DNA of 64,000 bases from Tistrella mobilis (lineage in GTDB: Bacteria > Pseudomonadota > Alphaproteobacteria > Tistrellales > Tistrellaceae): NCBI RefSeq assembly GCF_039634785.1, contig NZ_JBBIAB010000011.1:124001-188000 (forward strand), read 5' to 3'. The notes under the pieces were generated by a model. It was not told where the DNA came from, ran no database searches, and worked only from the letters and a program-made list of their open reading frames with translations. This document shows positions 1 to 9,314 of this stretch, one piece after another (the stretch's first letter is position 1; the number at the start of each line of letters is the position of its first letter). Made by a program: the position numbers and the translations under genes.

Positions 1-14
1 CAGGTTCTGAGCCG

Positions 15-1472
15 GTGCCGCCGATCGACCGCCCCGCCGGCCGTGCCCGCACCGGCCTCTTCAGCCGCAAGGGTCTGTTCCGGATCCATGCCTGGATCGG
101 GCTGGTCCTCGGCTATCTGCTCTATGTGATCTGCCTCTCGGGCACGATGGCGGTCTTCGGCCATGAACTCGCCTGGCTGGGCGATCCGGCGAAGCGGGTC
201 GCGGCCCCGGCGGCCGGCACGCCGCGGATGTCGTGGCAGGGGCTGTACGACCGGGTCGCCGCCGCCCATCCGGATCTCAGCATCCTGGGGCTCGCCATGG
301 ATCCGGACGCTCTGCGCCGGCCGGCCTGGGCGCTGGTGGCGGGGCGGGACGGCGATCTCCGCCGGGTGCCGGTCGATCCCTGGACGGGGGAGCCCGGCCC
401 CCAGAAGGCCGGGCTGGACCTGCATCTCTGGCTCAGGGTTTTCCACAAGCAGCTCTATGTCGTGCCCGGCGTGACCGGGGTGCACGGGGCGCTGATCGTG
501 GGGGCGCTGGCCCTGCCGCTGCTGGTGGCACTGGTCACGGGGGTCATCACCACCCGCCGCTGGTGGCAGGCGGCGGTGACCCTGCGCCCCGGCCGCAGCG
601 CCCGGCTGTTCTGGTCGGATCTCCATCGTTTCGCGGGCGTGTGGTCGATGCTGATCGGCATCCTGATCTGTCTGACCGGGCTCTGGTATCTGGTCGAGAC
701 GGCGGCCGATACCGCCGGCACGGGCTTTACCGAAGGCCCGGCCCTCCCCAGGATCGCGGGGGCACAGGCGCAGGCGGCTCCGCCGGTCGATCTCGATCTG
801 GCCGTGGCGCGTGCCGCAGAGACTTTTCCGGCGCTGGTGGTAACGACCATCCTTCCGCCCCGCCGGCCGGGCCATCCGCTGGTGCTGGCGGGAAGCGGGG
901 ATGGCGTGCTGCTGCGCGACGGTACCGAGGGCGTCGCCCTGGACCCCACGACCGGCGCCGTGCTCCAGATCCGCGATGCGGCGGGGCTGACCCTGCTTCA
1001 GCGCTGGGTGAACACCGCCGATCCGCTGCATTTCGGCACCTTCGGCGGCGTGGCGACCCGCATTCTGTGGCTGGTGGCGGGGCTGCTGGTCAGCGCCGGC
1101 ATCCTGGCCGGGCTGATCGGGGCCTGGCTGCGGCTGGACCGCCGGCAGGCCGGAGGCCCCCCGGGCCGGGTGCGGATCGGCCGGGTGCGGATGGGCGCTC
1201 TTGCCACCATCCTGCCCTGTCTGGGGCTGCTTCTGGCCGCCATCCATGGCAGCTGGGTCTATGGCGTGGTGGCGGCCCGGCCGAAGCTGCTGCCGGGCGA
1301 GGTCGCCTCAATCGGGCTGGCCCCGGGAGAGATGGCCATCCTGGTCGTGATCCTGGCGGCGCTGGTGGCGCCGCTGCCGCTCTGGATCAGGCTGACCATC
1401 CGGCGGCAGGCGTCCGTCAAAAGTCCGGCAGGTGGGGCGGCGACGAAAATTGCATCACATCTTCACCATTAA
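15..1472 (+). CDS. PepSY-associated TM helix protein (iron-regulated membrane protein family)
   Basis: Inner-membrane protein of the PepSY_TM family, often encoded beside TonB-dependent siderophore receptors and thought to take part in reductive iron handling. The protein (485 aa from the GTG at 15) has a first membrane helix at about residues 24-47, a PepSY-like soluble segment, further helices near 155-180 and 205-228, a second PepSY-like segment, and three C-terminal helices. The reading frame stays open to the window edge, so the true start may lie upstream. A TGA in another frame at 8-10 could end an upstream gene that overlaps or abuts this one. Family assignment is solid; substrate is unknown. 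Confidence 0.8.
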   Translation: MPPIDRPAGRARTGLFSRKGLFRIHAWIGLVLGYLLYVICLSGTMAVFGHELAWLGDPAKRVAAPAAGTPRMSWQGLYDRVAAAHPDLSILGLAMDPDALRRPAWALVAGRDGDLRRVPVDPWTGEPGPQKAGLDLHLWLRVFHKQLYVVPGVTGVHGALIVGALALPLLVALVTGVITTRRWWQAAVTLRPGRSARLFWSDLHRFAGVWSMLIGILICLTGLWYLVETAADTAGTGFTEGPALPRIAGAQAQAAPPVDLDLAVARAAETFPALVVTTILPPRRPGHPLVLAGSGDGVLLRDGTEGVALDPTTGAVLQIRDAAGLTLLQRWVNTADPLHFGTFGGVATRILWLVAGLLVSAGILAGLIGAWLRLDRRQAGGPPGRVRIGRVRMGALATILPCLGLLLAAIHGSWVYGVVAARPKLLPGEVASIGLAPGEMAILVVILAALVAPLPLWIRLTIRRQASVKSPAGGAATKIASHLHH

Positions 1473-1533
1473 CTGTTCTTGGAAATTGTCCTGCGTATAG
1501 TCCCGGCCGTCTGGACAGTGAAGGCGGCGATCG

Positions 1534-3306
1534 ATGCGCATCTCGTTGAGCTCAAAAATCATTCTCGCCAACGCCCTGATCCTTGGCGTCCTGGCGGTGG
1601 CGACGACGGTCATGATGCTGGGGGCGCGCGAACAACGCCGTCAGATGGAGGTCGCCACAGCCGCCGCCGGGCTGGCGGCGGGCGATGCGCATGATCTGGT
1701 CGCCACCGTCCAGCGGGTGAACATCGATATCGTTCAGATCCAGCAGTGGCTGACCGATGTCTCGGCCACCCGCGCCCAGGACGGCCTGGATGACGGTTTC
1801 ACCGAGGCCGCGGATGCGCGGGCGCGGGCGACAAAGGGGCTGGCCGAAGCGCGACGGATCGCCACCCGCATCGGCGCGCGCGAGGTGGTCGCCGATATGG
1901 ATCGGGTCGCTGCCGCCCTGCCGGGATTTTACGAGCTGGGCGTCGCGATGGCGCAGGCCTATGTCCGGGACGGGCCCGCCGCCGGCAACCGGATGATGGT
2001 TCATCTCGACAGCCAGACCGAAGAACTGTCCGCCGCCCTGACCGCGGTCGTCGACGGTGTGGAGGCGATCGCCAGCGATGCCCGCAGCCGGATGGAGACG
2101 GAGCTTGCCGCCGCCGGCGGCATCGCCGATCGCTCGGCCCGGACCGCGGTGATCCTGTTGATTGCCGGTGTCGCGATCGCCCTGCTGGTGATGGCGGTGC
2201 TTCACCGTCACATTTCGGTGCCGCTGGCCCGCATGACCGGGGTGCTGGGCCGGATCGGCGAGGGCGATCTGTCGGTCACCGTGCCCGCCGCCGGCCGCCG
2301 CAGCGACGAGATCGCCGATATGGCGCGGAACCTGGCCCTGCTGCACGAGCGCACGGCCGAGAACCAGCGCCTGCGCGACCAGCAGGCCGAAACCCGGCGG
2401 CGGGCCGACGAGGCGCGCCGGGCGGCGATGGCCCGGATGGCCGAGACGGTGGAACGGGAATCGCGCGTGGCCGTCGATCGGGTCGCCGGGGATGCCCGCA
2501 CCATGGACGAGGCCGCACGGGCGATGGCGCTGTCGGCGCAGGGTGTCGGCAGCGATGCCGGCAATGTGGCGGCGGCGGCCGGCCAGGCGCTTGCCAATGC
2601 CCAGGCGGTGGCCAGCGCCACCGAGGAACTCAGCCTGTCGATCCGCGAGATCGCCGGTCAGGTCGACCACGCCATGTCGGTCAGCCGCGACGCGGTTCGC
2701 CATGGCGAGCATACCCGCCAGACCATCGACAGCCTGAGTGCGGCGGTCGGCCAGATCAGCGAGGTGGCGGGGCTGATCCGCGACATCGCCGAGCAGACCA
2801 ATCTTCTGGCGCTGAATGCGACGATCGAGGCCGCCCGTGCCGGCGAGGCCGGCAAGGGGTTCGCGGTGGTGGCGAGCGAGGTGAAGGGGCTGGCCAGCCA
2901 GACCAGCCGGTCGACCGAGGTGATCACCGCCAAGATCGCCGAGATCCAGGCGGTGACCGGCACGGCGGTGGAGGCGGTGGCCGCGATCGCCCGGGCCATC
3001 GGCGAGATGGACCATGTCTCGGCGACGATTGCAGCCGCGGTCGAGCAGCAGACGGCGGCGACCGAGGAAATCGCCCGCAATGTCGACCAGACGGCGACCG
3101 CCAATCGCGAGGTCGCCCGGCGCATCACCACCGTCTCGTCCGAGGCGGAGGCATCGGGCCGCAAGGCCCTGACGGTGCAGGAGGTGTCGGCAGAGGTCGC
3201 CCGCGGCGTGCGCGATCTGCGCGAAGCCCTGGTGCGGGCGGTACGCACCGCCACCGACGAGGCCGAGGGTGGTGCATCCCCGGAAAGCAGCTCCGGCCGG
3301 GGCTGA
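1534..3306 (+). CDS. methyl-accepting chemotaxis protein
   Basis: Transmembrane chemoreceptor of 590 aa that signals to CheA/CheW. TM1 spans about residues 8-30, an all-helical periplasmic sensor domain follows, TM2 lies at about 204-226, then a HAMP domain (about 224-275) and a long cytoplasmic coiled-coil signalling domain. The conserved hairpin tip with [19 protein letters not shown] is present at about residues 420-440. There is no CheR-binding pentapeptide at the C terminus. No che genes lie nearby, so it is an orphan receptor. The ligand cannot be told from sequence. An AAGG-type ribosome site precedes the ATG. Confidence 0.93.
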   Translation: MRISLSSKIILANALILGVLAVATTVMMLGAREQRRQMEVATAAAGLAAGDAHDLVATVQRVNIDIVQIQQWLTDVSATRAQDGLDDGFTEAADARARATKGLAEARRIATRIGAREVVADMDRVAAALPGFYELGVAMAQAYVRDGPAAGNRMMVHLDSQTEELSAALTAVVDGVEAIASDARSRMETELAAAGGIADRSARTAVILLIAGVAIALLVMAVLHRHISVPLARMTGVLGRIGEGDLSVTVPAAGRRSDEIADMARNLALLHERTAENQRLRDQQAETRRRADEARRAAMARMAETVERESRVAVDRVAGDARTMDEAARAMALSAQGVGSDAGNVAAAAGQALANAQAVASATEELSLSIREIAGQVDHAMSVSRDAVRHGEHTRQTIDSLSAAVGQISEVAGLIRDIAEQTNLLALNATIEAARAGEAGKGFAVVASEVKGLASQTSRSTEVITAKIAEIQAVTGTAVEAVAAIARAIGEMDHVSATIAAAVEQQTAATEEIARNVDQTATANREVARRITTVSSEAEASGRKALTVQEVSAEVARGVRDLREALVRAVRTATDEAEGGASPESSSGRG

Positions 3307-3336
3307 CCCGGTCTGCCCAGATCAGTCGGGCCAGGA

Positions 3337-4188
3337 TCAGTCGCCGTCGACCTCGTCCGGATCGTTGCCCGCCGCTTCGGCGTCCACGGGGCGGGCGCGG
3401 CGGCGGCTCGCCATCTCGGCCCAAAGCTCCGGCGGCGGATAGGCGACCAGGTCCAGGCACAGCCCCTGGGGCGGTGCGGTCTGGCCGGCGGCGGCGCGTT
3501 TGCGGGCCTGAAGCGCCCTTGTGACGTCGTCGGGCGTCCAGCGGCCCCGGCCGACCATGGCGAGCGTGCCGACCATGATCCGCACCTGGTTGTGCAGGAA
3601 GGCCTGGGCGCGGGTGCGGATCAGCACCTCGTCGCCCGCGCGCCGGATGGTCAGCTCGTCGAGCGTGCGCATCGGCGATTTCGCCTGGCAGTCGGTAGAT
3701 CGGAAGCTGGAGAAATCGTGATGGCCCAGCAGCCGGGCGGCGGCGGCGGTCATCGCCTCCAGATCCAGCGGCCAGGGCACATGCCACAGCCGGTTGCGGT
3801 CCAGTGCCGGCTGTGCCCGGCGGTTCAGGATCCGATAGGTATAGCCACGGCCGATGGCGGTGAAACGGGCGTCGAAACTGTCCGGCACCGCTTCGGCATC
3901 CACCACCGCCACCGCTTCCGGCTTCAGAAAGTGGTTGATCGCCGACATGGTGGTGAAGGGGCTGTCGGCGCGGGGCAGATCCACATGCACCACCTGGGCC
4001 GAGGCATGGACGCCGGCATCGGTGCGCCCCGCCGCGCGGAGCGTGCAGGGGCTGCCGGTATAGGCTTCGATCGCCTCTTCCAGCACCTGCTGGACCGAGG
4101 GCAGCCCGTCCTGGCGCTGCCAGCCGACATAGCCGGTGCCGTCATATTCGACGGTGAACTTCCAGCGCTGCATCCGCGGCGGCTGCAT
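3337..4188 (-). CDS. truA: tRNA pseudouridine(38-40) synthase TruA
   Basis: Converts uridines 38-40 of the tRNA anticodon arm to pseudouridine in the cytoplasm. The protein is 283 aa and carries the catalytic aspartate in GRTDAGVHA and the N-terminal EYDGTGYVGWQRQ motif. It is the last gene of the def-fmt-truA operon: its ATG overlaps the fmt stop by one base (TGATG), which suggests translational coupling. An internal ATG five codons in (MQRWKF) is an alternative start. It has a charged C-terminal tail of about 25 residues. It is convergent with the chemoreceptor gene, which ends 30 bases away. Confidence 0.95.
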   Translation of the reverse strand: MQPPRMQRWKFTVEYDGTGYVGWQRQDGLPSVQQVLEEAIEAYTGSPCTLRAAGRTDAGVHASAQVVHVDLPRADSPFTTMSAINHFLKPEAVAVVDAEAVPDSFDARFTAIGRGYTYRILNRRAQPALDRNRLWHVPWPLDLEAMTAAAARLLGHHDFSSFRSTDCQAKSPMRTLDELTIRRAGDEVLIRTRAQAFLHNQVRIMVGTLAMVGRGRWTPDDVTRALQARKRAAAGQTAPPQGLCLDLVAYPPPELWAEMASRRRARPVDAEAAGNDPDEVDGD

Positions 4189-5156
4189 CAGCCGAGCCGG
4201 GCGCCGGGGGCAAGCGCCGGAAAGCCGCGGGCCAGATCATCCAGGGTCATGGGCTTGCGGCCGGCGCGCTGGGCCCGGATCAGCCTCAGCGCCCGACCGT
4301 CGCCGCAGGCGACCGACCGGCCGTCGGCCAGCAGCGTGCCGGCCATCGTGCCGGCCGGCACCGCGGTGGCAGAGGGGGCCGCCTCGATCAGCCGCAGGCT
4401 TTCGCCCTCCAGCTCGAAGAAGGCGCCGGGCCAGGGGGTGAAGGCGCGCACCAGCCGGTCGATCCGTGCGGCATCGGCCGTCCAGTCGATCCGGCCTTCG
4501 GCCTTTTCCAGCTTTTTCGCATAGGTCACGCCGGTTTCCGGCTGCGGTTCAGCGGTGATGCTGCCGTCCAGAACCCCCGGCAGGGTGCGGGCCAGCAGGG
4601 CCGCGCCGTCGGCCGCCAGCCGGTCGTGCAGCTCCTGCGCCGTCATCCGCGGGCCGATCGGCACCCGGCAGGTGGCGAGCATCGGCCCGGTATCCAGCCC
4701 GGCTTCCATCTGCATGATGGTGACGCCGGTTTCCGCATCGCCTTCCAGCAGCGCGCGGTGAATGGGCGCGGCACCGCGCCAGCGCGGCAGCAGAGAGGCA
4801 TGGACGTTGATGCAGCCATGGGCCGGCGCATCCAGCACCGGCCGGGGCAGGATCAGCCCATAGGCTGCGACCACTGCGACATCGGCGTCAAGATCGGCGA
4901 AAGCCGCGCGGTCGGCCGGATCGCGCAGCGTCGCCGGCGTGCGCACGGGGATGCCCAGCGCTTCCGCCCGGGCCGCCACGGGGGTGGGCTGCAGCTTCTG
5001 GCCGCGCCCGGCCGGCCGGGCCGGCTGGGTATAGACGCAGATCACCTCATGCCCGGCGGCAACCAGGGCATCGAGCGAGGGGACGGCGAAATCGGGCGTG
5101 CCCATGAAAACGACGCGCGCCCGGTGCGGGGCGCGGGCGGGGGTGTCGGTGCTCAT
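4188..5156 (-). CDS. fmt: methionyl-tRNA formyltransferase
   Basis: Formylates initiator Met-tRNA with 10-formyl-THF. The protein (322 aa) has the N-terminal [12 protein letters not shown] motif and the catalytic [16 protein letters not shown] segment (Asn-His pair) followed by the conserved Asp in GLDTGPML; the C-terminal OB-like tRNA-binding domain follows from about residue 210. Length is standard. It lies between def (42 bases upstream) and truA (1-base overlap downstream), the usual def-fmt pairing, because formylation and deformylation are coupled functions. Confidence 0.97.
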   Translation of the reverse strand: MSTDTPARAPHRARVVFMGTPDFAVPSLDALVAAGHEVICVYTQPARPAGRGQKLQPTPVAARAEALGIPVRTPATLRDPADRAAFADLDADVAVVAAYGLILPRPVLDAPAHGCINVHASLLPRWRGAAPIHRALLEGDAETGVTIMQMEAGLDTGPMLATCRVPIGPRMTAQELHDRLAADGAALLARTLPGVLDGSITAEPQPETGVTYAKKLEKAEGRIDWTADAARIDRLVRAFTPWPGAFFELEGESLRLIEAAPSATAVPAGTMAGTLLADGRSVACGDGRALRLIRAQRAGRKPMTLDDLARGFPALAPGARLG

Positions 5157-5198
5157 CGGGCGCGCGGATCCGGTTCGGTTCTGTGGAAGAGGGGACGT

Positions 5199-5753
5199 TC
5201 AGACTGCGGCGGTGATCGGCGCCTTCTCGGGCTTGTCGTTGCCCAGGCGGCGGGCCTTGACCAGCTTGCGCAGGATCATGTTGCGCTTGATCGACGACAG
5301 ATGGTCGACGAACAGCACCCCGTCCAGATGGTCGATCTCGTGCTGGACGCAGACCGCCAGCAGGCCGTCATCCTCGATTTCCTGCACGGCGCCGTCGCGG
5401 TCCAGATAGCGCACCCGCACGGCGGCCGGCCGCACCACATCGGCGTAATGGCTGGGCAGCGACAGGCAGCCCTCTTCATAGGTCTTGTCCTCGTCCGAGA
5501 CCCAGACGATTTCAGGATTGGCCATGAAGAGCGGCGTCGGCTCCTTGCCTTCGCGGCCCCAGCAGACGTCGATCACGATCACCCGCTGCAGCACGCCCAC
5601 CTGCGGCGCCGCGAGCCCGATCCCCTCGGCGGCATACATGGTCTCGAGCATGTCGTCCATCAGCCGGCGCACGTCGTCGTCGACGCGCGCGACCGGGGTC
5701 GCGGTCTTGGTCAGGCGCGGATCGGGCGCGGTGAGGATGGGCATGATGGCCAT
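5199..5753 (-). CDS. def: peptide deformylase
   Basis: Iron/zinc metalloenzyme that removes the N-formyl group from nascent proteins. All three signature motifs are present: GIGLAAPQ (motif I), EGCLSLP with the metal-binding Cys (motif II) and QHEIDHLDG (motif III, HExxH). The protein is 184 aa, a normal class I length. Two start codons are possible, at 5753 and three codons in at 5744 (MPILTAPD, which matches the family N terminus better). First gene of def-fmt-truA; a sigma70-like promoter is visible at 5786-5814. Confidence 0.96.
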   Translation of the reverse strand: MAIMPILTAPDPRLTKTATPVARVDDDVRRLMDDMLETMYAAEGIGLAAPQVGVLQRVIVIDVCWGREGKEPTPLFMANPEIVWVSDEDKTYEEGCLSLPSHYADVVRPAAVRVRYLDRDGAVQEIEDDGLLAVCVQHEIDHLDGVLFVDHLSSIKRNMILRKLVKARRLGNDKPEKAPITAAV

Positions 5754-5785
5754 GAGAGGTCACGACTCCAATTCTGTTCAAGGGT

Positions 5786-5814
5786 TAGGTATTACGGCGA
5801 CATCGCGGGGTCAA
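5786..5814 (-). promoter_or_regulatory. candidate promoter of def-fmt-truA
   Basis: On the minus strand TTGACC (5814-5809) is followed after exactly 17 bases by TACCTA (5791-5786), a reasonable sigma70-like -35/-10 pair. It lies about 33 bases upstream of the first def start codon in a locally less GC-rich stretch. Assigned by pattern only. Confidence 0.4.
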
Positions 5815-5951
5815 GATCGCCCGGCGCCGGCCAGCCCTGCATCGGGGTGCGCGCGGGGGCCCGGCCCGCTTGTACCGGGGCCCGTGCCGGCGCATGATCC
5901 CGCCCCCGGCGACCCGTCCGGGCCCTGTTTCATCCGGGAGACGACCCGCAG

Positions 5952-7109
5952 ATGCCTGATTTCGCCAGCCTCGACCCCGTTCCGCTCGCCATCGCAGCCC
6001 TGTTGCTGGTGGTGCTGGTCGCCGGCGGCTGGGTTGCGGCGGCGGCCGCCCGCCGGGCCCGTGCGGCCGAGGATGCCGCCCTCGACCAGGCGGAGATCCT
6101 GGAACGGCTGGCGGGGGATCTGGCCCGTGCCCAGGCCCAGCAGGCGGGGCGGATGGAGCAGGTGGTGGCGGCCCTTGCCGCCCAGCAGGCGCAGGTGGAT
6201 GCCCGGCTTCAGACCCAGGAGCGGATGATCGCCGAGACGGTGGATGCCCGCCTGACCACGCTTTCGGCCCGGCTGGAGCATCGCTTCGATCTGGAAGGCA
6301 CCCGTGCCGCCCAGGCGACGGCGGATCTGCGCGCCCGGCTGGCGGTGATCGATCAGGCCCAGCGCAACATTGCCGATCTGGGGCAGAAGGTGGTCGGGCT
6401 GCAGGACATCCTGGCCAACAAACAGGCCCGCGGCGCCTTCGGCGAGGTCCAGCTTGCCGATCTGGTCGGCCAGATGCTGCCGCCCGGCGCCTATGCGATG
6501 CAGGCGACACTGTCAAACGGCCGCCGCGCCGACTGCCTGATCCATCTGCCGCATCCGCCGGGGCCGATCGTCGTCGATGCCAAATTTCCGCTGGAAAGCT
6601 TCCATCTGCTCCGCCAGGCCGACAGCGATGCCCGGCGGACCGAGGCGGCGCGCGCCTTCCGCACGGCGGTCATGGCCCATGTGAAGGCGATTTCGGACCG
6701 CTATCTGATCCCGGGCGAAACCGCCGACGGCGCGGTGATGTTCCTGCCGTCGGAAGCGGTTTATGCCGAACTGCACGGCAATTTTCAGGACGTGGTGGAA
6801 AAGGCCTTCCGCGCCCGGGTCTGGATCGTTTCTCCCACCACGCTGATGGCGACGCTGACCACCATCCGGGCGGTGCTCAAGGATGTGCGGGTGCGCGAGC
6901 AGGCGGCCGAGATCCGTGCCCAGGTCACCGCCCTGCTCGACGATCTCGCCCGGCTCGACGACCGGGCGGCGAAGCTGGTCCGCCATTTCGAACAGGCGGC
7001 AGAGGATCTGCGCGGCGTCCGCCTGTCGGCCGACCGGGCCGCCCGCCGGGCGGAGCGCATCGACGCCCTGCAGCTGGGCGACCGGGGCACGGAGGACGAG
7101 GTCGGCTGA
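5952..7109 (+). CDS. rmuC: DNA recombination protein RmuC
   Basis: RmuC-family protein of 385 aa. Family members limit inversions and are predicted endonuclease-like. It has one N-terminal membrane anchor (about residues 10-28), a long coiled coil (about 30-150) and the RmuC domain with IVVDAKFPLESF and the conserved GAVMFLPSEAVYAEL segment. The start is the ATG after GGGAGACGACC. It is divergent from the def operon across a 198-base intergenic region. The gene ends 10 bases before a 26-bp perfect palindrome. Confidence 0.93.
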   Translation: MPDFASLDPVPLAIAALLLVVLVAGGWVAAAAARRARAAEDAALDQAEILERLAGDLARAQAQQAGRMEQVVAALAAQQAQVDARLQTQERMIAETVDARLTTLSARLEHRFDLEGTRAAQATADLRARLAVIDQAQRNIADLGQKVVGLQDILANKQARGAFGEVQLADLVGQMLPPGAYAMQATLSNGRRADCLIHLPHPPGPIVVDAKFPLESFHLLRQADSDARRTEAARAFRTAVMAHVKAISDRYLIPGETADGAVMFLPSEAVYAELHGNFQDVVEKAFRARVWIVSPTTLMATLTTIRAVLKDVRVREQAAEIRAQVTALLDDLARLDDRAAKLVRHFEQAAEDLRGVRLSADRAARRAERIDALQLGDRGTEDEVG

Positions 7110-7119
7110 GGGTGCGCCG

Positions 7120-7145
7120 TTCTGTTGCAACATGTTGCAACAGAA
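7120..7145. promoter_or_regulatory. 26-bp perfect palindrome, candidate operator
   Basis: Two head-to-tail copies of the self-complementary decamer TGTTGCAACA are flanked by TTC on the left and GAA on the right, so all 26 bases form one perfect palindrome with no spacer. It lies 10 bases after the rmuC stop and about 90 bases before the beta-helix gene start. There is no T-run after it, so a protein-binding operator for the downstream gene is more likely than a terminator. The binding protein is not identifiable from the site. Confidence 0.6.
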
Positions 7146-7234
7146 GACGAATCGGGAAGACGGACGCCGCTTGCCATGCTGGGCGATGCCGAAGGTGCCG
7201 ACGGGGCGCCTTCCATCCCAGGAGCAAGAGGCCG

Positions 7235-8992
7235 ATGGCCATCTTCACCTATCAGACCGTCGCCGCGATGCAGCAGCCGCCTGTGGGGGCCCTGCCGAGC
7301 CCGGGCGACGTGGCGATCGTCGCCGGCTACCACATCTACGACGATGATGGCGGCGGCACCTTCCGTCTTGAAGTCCCGACCGGCCCGTATGCCGACAGGA
7401 TCGACGAGGGCATGGTCTTCGACTGCGTCAACTCCGACACCGATACCCGGATCGGGGTCTGGCGCCGGATCGATCAGGGGCCGGTGCGGACGGCCTGGTA
7501 CGGCATCGGCAATGTCAGGGCGAATGGCGCCACGACGGTGACGGTTTCCCAAACGGCGGCGCAGATCGAGCGGGCGATCAATGCCGCGGGATTCGGTGGT
7601 GTCGTCGTCTTCAGCGGAACGATCACGCTGGACCGTACCGTCCACATCCCGACAACCACTCAGCTGAAGGGGGAAGGCGAGGGCTGGGACCGGCCGCTGA
7701 TCAAGGCGGGGGAGAATCTCAAGGTCATGTTCACCCGCGCGTCATCCACGCGCATCTGGGTCACGGGCATCAGTTTCGAAGGCTGGATCGACGGCAACGC
7801 AGCCCTGCCGGCGGGAATCTCGACATCGGTGAACGGCTATGGGGCGCGGACCATCGGCTTCGTGCTCTGCAACACCACCAACCGGGCCGACCTGGACAGT
7901 GAGTTCGCCTTCTGTCGCTTCTACAACATGCGCATGGGCATTGTCGGCTTCGGCCGCAACTTCCTTGTGACCCGGACCCATTTCAGTTCGTGCCGCTATG
8001 GGATCGTGATCCATCCAGCGGCGGTGTCGACGACCACCGATGTCACGATCCGTGGGTTCAATTTCATCGCCAACCGTTTCCACGGATGTGGCGGTCCCCG
8101 GCAGCAGGCTGACGTGGTGCTGACATCCTCCGTGACCGCCCAGGACACGGGGCTCGGCCCGTTCGAGGTTGGTGACATCGTGGTCTATCGGGCAGGAACT
8201 GCTCCGACCGGCCTCAAGGACAACGTGCTCTATGTTGTCGGTGCGGACGGTGTTCTCTATGACCGGGCGTCGCCAAACATGTACATCATACAAGAAGAGA
8301 GCGAGGAGAACGAGGAAGAGAGCGATGAAACGCCGGAGCCGATTGATCCGCAGGCGATTACTCCTGAAGCCTGGGGCGCAGTTGCTCAGACGTTTCAGAC
8401 GGTGAGTGGTGGCGGCCTCTTCGACCGTTCGTCGACCTGCATCATGGTTGCAGGGCTGTCCGACGCCCTGAAGGGCGGGCTGATCGCCGACTGCTATGCC
8501 GATGATTGCCGCCGCTTCTATCACGGCCCGATGGGCGATATGCGGATCACCGGCGTGACAGGTTATCGGGGCTATGAAACGCTGGTCGAAACGGTGCCCG
8601 AAGGTACACCCACGGCGAGCAAGGCGATCAATGGTGCGATCACCAACTGCCAGTGGACCTGTGATCTGGCCAGCCCGACCACCTATCGGCATGGTCCCGC
8701 CATTCTGATCCATGGTTCGGGCGTCCAGGTCTCGAACAACCTCATCGCCAACTCTGTGGAGCATGGGCTTTATGTCCGGGCGGACGACTGCCAGGTGACT
8801 GGCAATATCGTGCGGCGTTCGGGAACTGCTGCGGCTCCCTTCCCCGGCATCCGGGTGACAGGCACCGGCTGTCTGATCGATGGCAATCTCATTGATGGCT
8901 ATGAAGGGGCCCCGGGGCTCGACCTGCCGTCGCCGACGACCAGCATGGTGGGCACGAACCGGATTGCCGCCTATCCAGCGGGCACTACCTGA
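7235..8992 (+). CDS. right-handed parallel beta-helix repeat protein
   Basis: Protein of 585 aa (start ATG 7235 chosen for the GGAG at 7221-7224, within the usual range upstream, and because upstream codons give an arginine/cysteine-rich stretch unlike a real N terminus). The short N-terminal module (FTYQTV to FRLEVPTG) resembles the head-binding/entry segment of tail-spike-like proteins. The remainder has pectate-lyase/NosD-like rungs rich in G, N and short beta repeats (for example NNLIANSVEHGLYVRADDCQ). No signal peptide is seen. An acidic, low-complexity insertion around residues 350-370 (EESEENEEESDETPEP) interrupts the helix. It may be a polysaccharide-binding or degrading protein; no catalytic residues could be assigned. 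Confidence 0.7.
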   Translation: MAIFTYQTVAAMQQPPVGALPSPGDVAIVAGYHIYDDDGGGTFRLEVPTGPYADRIDEGMVFDCVNSDTDTRIGVWRRIDQGPVRTAWYGIGNVRANGATTVTVSQTAAQIERAINAAGFGGVVVFSGTITLDRTVHIPTTTQLKGEGEGWDRPLIKAGENLKVMFTRASSTRIWVTGISFEGWIDGNAALPAGISTSVNGYGARTIGFVLCNTTNRADLDSEFAFCRFYNMRMGIVGFGRNFLVTRTHFSSCRYGIVIHPAAVSTTTDVTIRGFNFIANRFHGCGGPRQQADVVLTSSVTAQDTGLGPFEVGDIVVYRAGTAPTGLKDNVLYVVGADGVLYDRASPNMYIIQEESEENEEESDETPEPIDPQAITPEAWGAVAQTFQTVSGGGLFDRSSTCIMVAGLSDALKGGLIADCYADDCRRFYHGPMGDMRITGVTGYRGYETLVETVPEGTPTASKAINGAITNCQWTCDLASPTTYRHGPAILIHGSGVQVSNNLIANSVEHGLYVRADDCQVTGNIVRRSGTAAAPFPGIRVTGTGCLIDGNLIDGYEGAPGLDLPSPTTSMVGTNRIAAYPAGTT

Positions 8993-9027
8993 ACCCATCC
9001 GACCGATCGATGACATTCCCATTACGG

Positions 9028-9056
9028 TTGCACATGATAATTATGATTCTTTTATG
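9028..9056 (+). promoter_or_regulatory. possible promoter in an AT-rich leader
   Basis: The stretch at about 9015-9065 is clearly more AT-rich than its surroundings. TTGCAC (9028-9033) is spaced 17 bases from TTTATG (9051-9056), a weak sigma70-like pair upstream of the 16-codon ORF. Weak matches; the base-composition shift is the better evidence. Confidence 0.25.
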
Positions 9057-9141
9057 AGTTGAATGAGTCCGTCTCCCATGAAACCATGAAGTCGACCGGA
9101 TGGATGGGGTCCTCCGGTCTCTCAACCAAGGGAGACGTGTC

Positions 9142-9192
9142 ATGCAGAACCGTAAGAAGAACGCCGACTATCTCGGCAGCCTGCTGGGCTGA
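9142..9192 (+). CDS. 16-residue small ORF (leader peptide or peptide precursor candidate)
   Basis: A 16-codon ORF encodes MQNRKKNADYLGSLLG. It has a strong Shine-Dalgarno sequence (GGGAG at 9130-9134) seven bases before the ATG, which is unusual for a chance ORF. A basic N-terminal half (NRKKN) is followed by a hydrophobic end. A 13-bp perfect hairpin starts 38 bases after its stop, and the M29-like gene begins 122 bases after it. It could be a leader peptide controlling the downstream gene or a very short precursor peptide acted on by that gene's product. No homologue is recognised. Confidence 0.4.
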   Translation: MQNRKKNADYLGSLLG

Positions 9193-9230
9193 TCCAGCGG
9201 CCTTCTCATCCGTTGATTGACGGATGCGGG

Positions 9231-9270
9231 GTGGCGTGGTGCGCGCACGCAGCGTGTCGCACCACGCCAC
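9231..9270. other. 13-bp perfect inverted repeat (hairpin) before the M29-like gene
   Basis: GTGGCGTGGTGCG (9231-9243) and its exact complement CGCACCACGCCAC (9258-9270) enclose a 14-base loop that can itself pair (CACG/CGTG). There is no T-run after the second arm, so it is not a standard intrinsic terminator. It sits between the small ORF and the M29-like gene, 44 bases before the latter's start codon, as an attenuator or mRNA-processing structure would. Confidence 0.6.
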
Positions 9271-9314
9271 TTGATGAAGACTTGCATGTCATGTGATCAG
9301 GCAAGAGGTGGGCA

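Noticed and set aside
7112-7234. Upstream GTG start for the beta-helix protein
   Set aside because: It would encode a Cys/Arg-rich stretch across the palindrome; the ATG at 7235 has a proper ribosome site and family-like N terminus.
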